Shown here: positions 6,601 through 7,636 of the stretch, piece by piece
How positions within the stretch are numbered: the first letter of the stretch is position 1
Layout: every line of letters begins with the position of its first letter
NCBI GenBank assembly: GCA_009787485.1
Contig: WQWP01000103.1
Span: forward strand, 1-7,636
DNA from: Lentimicrobiaceae bacterium
GTDB lineage: Bacteria > Bacteroidota > Bacteroidia > Bacteroidales > WCHB1-69
DNA: 7,636 nucleotides
Direction: 5' to 3'
Program-made: the position numbers and the translations under genes
Notes under the pieces: model-generated
What the model was told of the DNA's origin: nothing
The model's input: the letters and a program-made list of their open reading frames with translations, nothing else
The model's database searches: none

Positions 6601-7636
6601 ACATGCCAATCCCTTAAATCAGGGCAGAGCAGTAAACATCAATATTTACAACGCTGAGCGTCAAATAGTAGGAACAAGCTCAAACTTTATTATTCCCAGC
6701 GATAGTTGGATAACCGTTCCGTTGAACAACATCCCCTATAACGGCACCTTCTATGCAATGGTTAACTTTCCGGTTTCTGTAGGTTATACTAATTATATCG
6801 GTTTTGATACCATTGGACCTAATGCGAATGCAAATTTCGACTGGTATATTACCAACAGTACCGGAGTTTGGGCTTTAGTGCATGAAGCTACAAACAGTGT
6901 GCCGGGGGTATTTTTAATTAGAGCGAACGTTGTTGTTTATGGAGAAGAAATTATTTATGGTGGTAAAAATGTGAAACAAATTATGGATGATGATGTGACA
7001 ATTATTACCAATGAATGTATTAGGTCGAACGTATCTACTAAAACGCCTGAGTATATTGCTCCCGGTAATGACAAAAACGCAACAGGAGAATATGCGGTTT
7101 ATAGATTGCTGGAAGGTCAACCCGAATCGGAATGGATAACACTTGCCGATGATGTAACAGCGCTCACTTTTACCGATAATGGATGGAATACATTGGCTCA
7201 GGGAATTTATCAATATGCGGTAAAAGCCAAATATACGAGCAATTATTACTCCATAGCTAAATTATCTAATCCGTTAATTCAAGATATTGAGCTTTTCACG
7301 GTCACTGTATCTCCAAATAATCCTGCTTATGGTAGTGCAACGGGCGGTGGCAGTTATCATAATGGAACTGAAATAACTGTAACCGCCACGCCAAACACAA
7401 ATTATGTGTTTGTAAATTGGACAGAAAACGGAAATGAAGTATCTACCCAGGCAACATATTCATTTACCATAACCGATAACAGGAATTTGATAGCCAACTT
7501 CGTCATTAAATCCTATACCATTACGGCATCCGTTACCGGCGGCAATGGAACAATTACTCCAAACGGCGCTGTTTCAGTAACCCATGGTAATGATCAAGAA
7601 TTTACCTTTACCCCCAATGCCGGCTATCACATTGCC
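3542..7636 (+). CDS. Giant secreted multidomain adhesin-like protein, probable T9SS cargo (3' end beyond window)
   Basis: One frame stays open for 1365 codons and runs off the window. The start is ATG 3542, immediately followed by a second ATG. A Sec signal peptide spans residues 1-45 (hydrophobic LIVSLLFSIFCFLLPV, cleavage VSA|Q). Domains, by residue: 73-229 cleaved-adhesin/MAM-like jelly roll ending in GWYIDDVKV (W218); 230-335 HYDIN/ASPM-like Ig module; 337-498 second jelly roll ending in MWVDDITV (W486); 499-604 CARDB-like Ig module (NNG, then FPGNNKT); 607-790 unassigned beta-rich module; 791-865 and 866-953 two carboxypeptidase-regulatory-like domains (GEYSLPYLAAGTYDIEV; GHYSIPNV); 954-975 plus 1181-1245 an FN3 domain interrupted by a beta-rich insertion (about 977-1134) and linker; 1252-1321 an InlB-type repeat; 1324 onward a second, cut by the window edge. 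No protease or glycosidase site is seen. It is probably cell-surface or secreted and adhesive. A C-terminal T9SS sorting domain is expected downstream but not seen. Confidence 0.9.
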   Translation, partial: MMNFKQFNYSTGIINLPLKKDRNYRLIVSLLFSIFCFLLPVAVSAQFTDGDGLFKETHTLTKGFNDPCTITTLPFEEGFEGDFPPECWTRIQVTGTSNWVKGTVANTGTGSAYHAEISGDTYLVTPPITLPSGGYYTLDFWSYYTSPTFYNGTNAYCEIMISTTTNDPASFTTVKRFNRDAGEVTQAWQQFTISLNDYLGETVYIAFRYVAAFSNHGWYIDDVKVSQLPSVPVFAGAATLQAGVVYSNIPIPNTREYNITNKGGAPLIISDAISSSPEITVSGLPVTIGVMESAPITVNMNVSTLPAGAYNGNFVLATNDPENNNPVVNVAATVSTLFISPFIYENFINLAAPQGWVYTTFSRYAIGGLDNSPCLRGYIYGATWNKADVKTSYVNMGPNPICTFYYRATNDQLGNVMANADVFSGEVRITKDFGATWEVIHSIERGQHIPSTSYALVDVDVSAYANEICMVQIAFMSYDPLVATMWVDDITVGTDPVNELEALSIRGSTIPTVGVSSPYTVAIRNNGSAIQDENTYSVKLMKQGNIQIATLPGVSIAKNQTMEFEFYWVPDVEGPTYLYGEIVCPPDEFPGNNKTSFLSVQVQPEGTVGIVIGQGTNVLNFPYDFVGQNKSLTQTLYYPDEIVAIGGEITGLIYRSRINSAGVTDKNIKVWIGETTQPNLANGWVNPSTLTLAFDGQLNFPAGDGLDVAVMFNTPYSYQGGTLVVYSYKDDTRTHAWNDQFYGTTMANSNRSRSVVSYYDIDVTNPPAASNASHLYPNVTLMMNTSGMGSLSGVVTDANGALGGAMVKIVGFPLSVLTNAAGEYSLPYLAAGTYDIEVSKFNYFTETSQIVITANTNQTHNVTMSLLPLVTLSGTVTSSILSGGVENVTITLSGYVNYAATTNADGHYSIPNVYGGHIYNIAATFPEHITHTGTIEVTTENIIYDIHLIEILYPVSNVVAELIDNEAVVSWDTPGSTGTYILDDGTADVGWTSGTVGMVSLGNQFTVGETGIIKSIAVYGHANPLNQGRAVNINIYNAERQIVGTSSNFIIPSDSWITVPLNNIPYNGTFYAMVNFPVSVGYTNYIGFDTIGPNANANFDWYITNSTGVWALVHEATNSVPGVFLIRANVVVYGEEIIYGGKNVKQIMDDDVTIITNECIRSNVSTKTPEYIAPGNDKNATGEYAVYRLLEGQPESEWITLADDVTALTFTDNGWNTLAQGIYQYAVKAKYTSNYYSIAKLSNPLIQDIELFTVTVSPNNPAYGSATGGGSYHNGTEITVTATPNTNYVFVNWTENGNEVSTQATYSFTITDNRNLIANFVIKSYTITASVTGGNGTITPNGAVSVTHGNDQEFTFTPNAGYHIA
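7295..7636 (+). other. InlB B-type (divergent) beta repeats, second one incomplete
   Basis: Residues 1252-1321 show the pattern VTVSP, then YGSATGGG, GTEITVTATP, YVFVNWTENG, YSFTITDN and LIANF, which is the divergent InlB B-repeat (Flg_new_2-like) signature with its conserved tryptophan. A second unit starts near 1324 (TITASVTGGNGTITPNG, then FTFTPNAGYHIA) and is cut by the window end. Such repeats are usually stalk or spacer modules of surface proteins. More copies probably follow. Confidence 0.75.

Noticed and set aside
4140..7213. Short open frames in other frames and on the minus strand within the large gene (such as 4664-4957, 5815-6060 and 6914-7213)
   Set aside because: The plus-strand frame is continuous and domain-rich across all of them; these are shadows with no family resemblance.

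Overview
The window looks like a chromosomal segment of an uncultured or lesser-known Bacteroidota species, most likely Bacteroidales-like. Four things point there: an AT-rich background; three promoter elements matching the Bacteroidota -7 consensus (TAnnTTTG); the absence of clear Shine-Dalgarno sites; and gene families typical of the phylum, namely a membrane TPR-HTH regulator, an AAA_14/DUF4143 ATPase and a giant mosaic secreted protein of the type IX secretion style. I cannot name a species.

Layout from left to right. Bases 1-41 hold what may be the last codons of an upstream gene, followed at once by a REP-like GC-rich hairpin (43-74). A 34-bp hairpin repeat lies at 115-148, then an AT-rich leader with a duplicated segment and a promoter, then a complete ATPase gene (267-1538, +). 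A second, identical copy of the 34-bp repeat sits 3 bases after its stop codon (1542-1575), so the ATPase gene is bracketed by exact direct repeats. Next comes a convergent gene on the minus strand (1601-3286) for a signal-peptide, TPR, membrane-anchored protein with a cytoplasmic LuxR-like HTH. A divergent intergenic region (3287-3541) carries one promoter for each neighbour and a 10-bp inverted repeat. From 3542 to the window end a single uninterrupted reading frame (1365 codons, no stop reached) encodes a secreted multidomain beta-rich protein. It carries two cleaved-adhesin-like jelly rolls, Ig-like modules, two carboxypeptidase-regulatory-like domains, an FN3 domain split by an insertion, and two InlB-type repeats, the second cut by the window edge.

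How the parts may work together: the TPR-HTH protein and the giant secreted protein are divergently transcribed from a shared intergenic region, which suggests, but does not prove, that the regulator controls the surface protein. The ATPase is a self-contained unit between repeats and has no obvious functional link to the other two.

No RNA genes, CRISPR array, transposase or integrase are visible. I see no clear defence or other undescribed system. The most unusual features are the repeat-bracketed ATPase, the shared extended promoter motif and the modular architecture of the large secreted protein.
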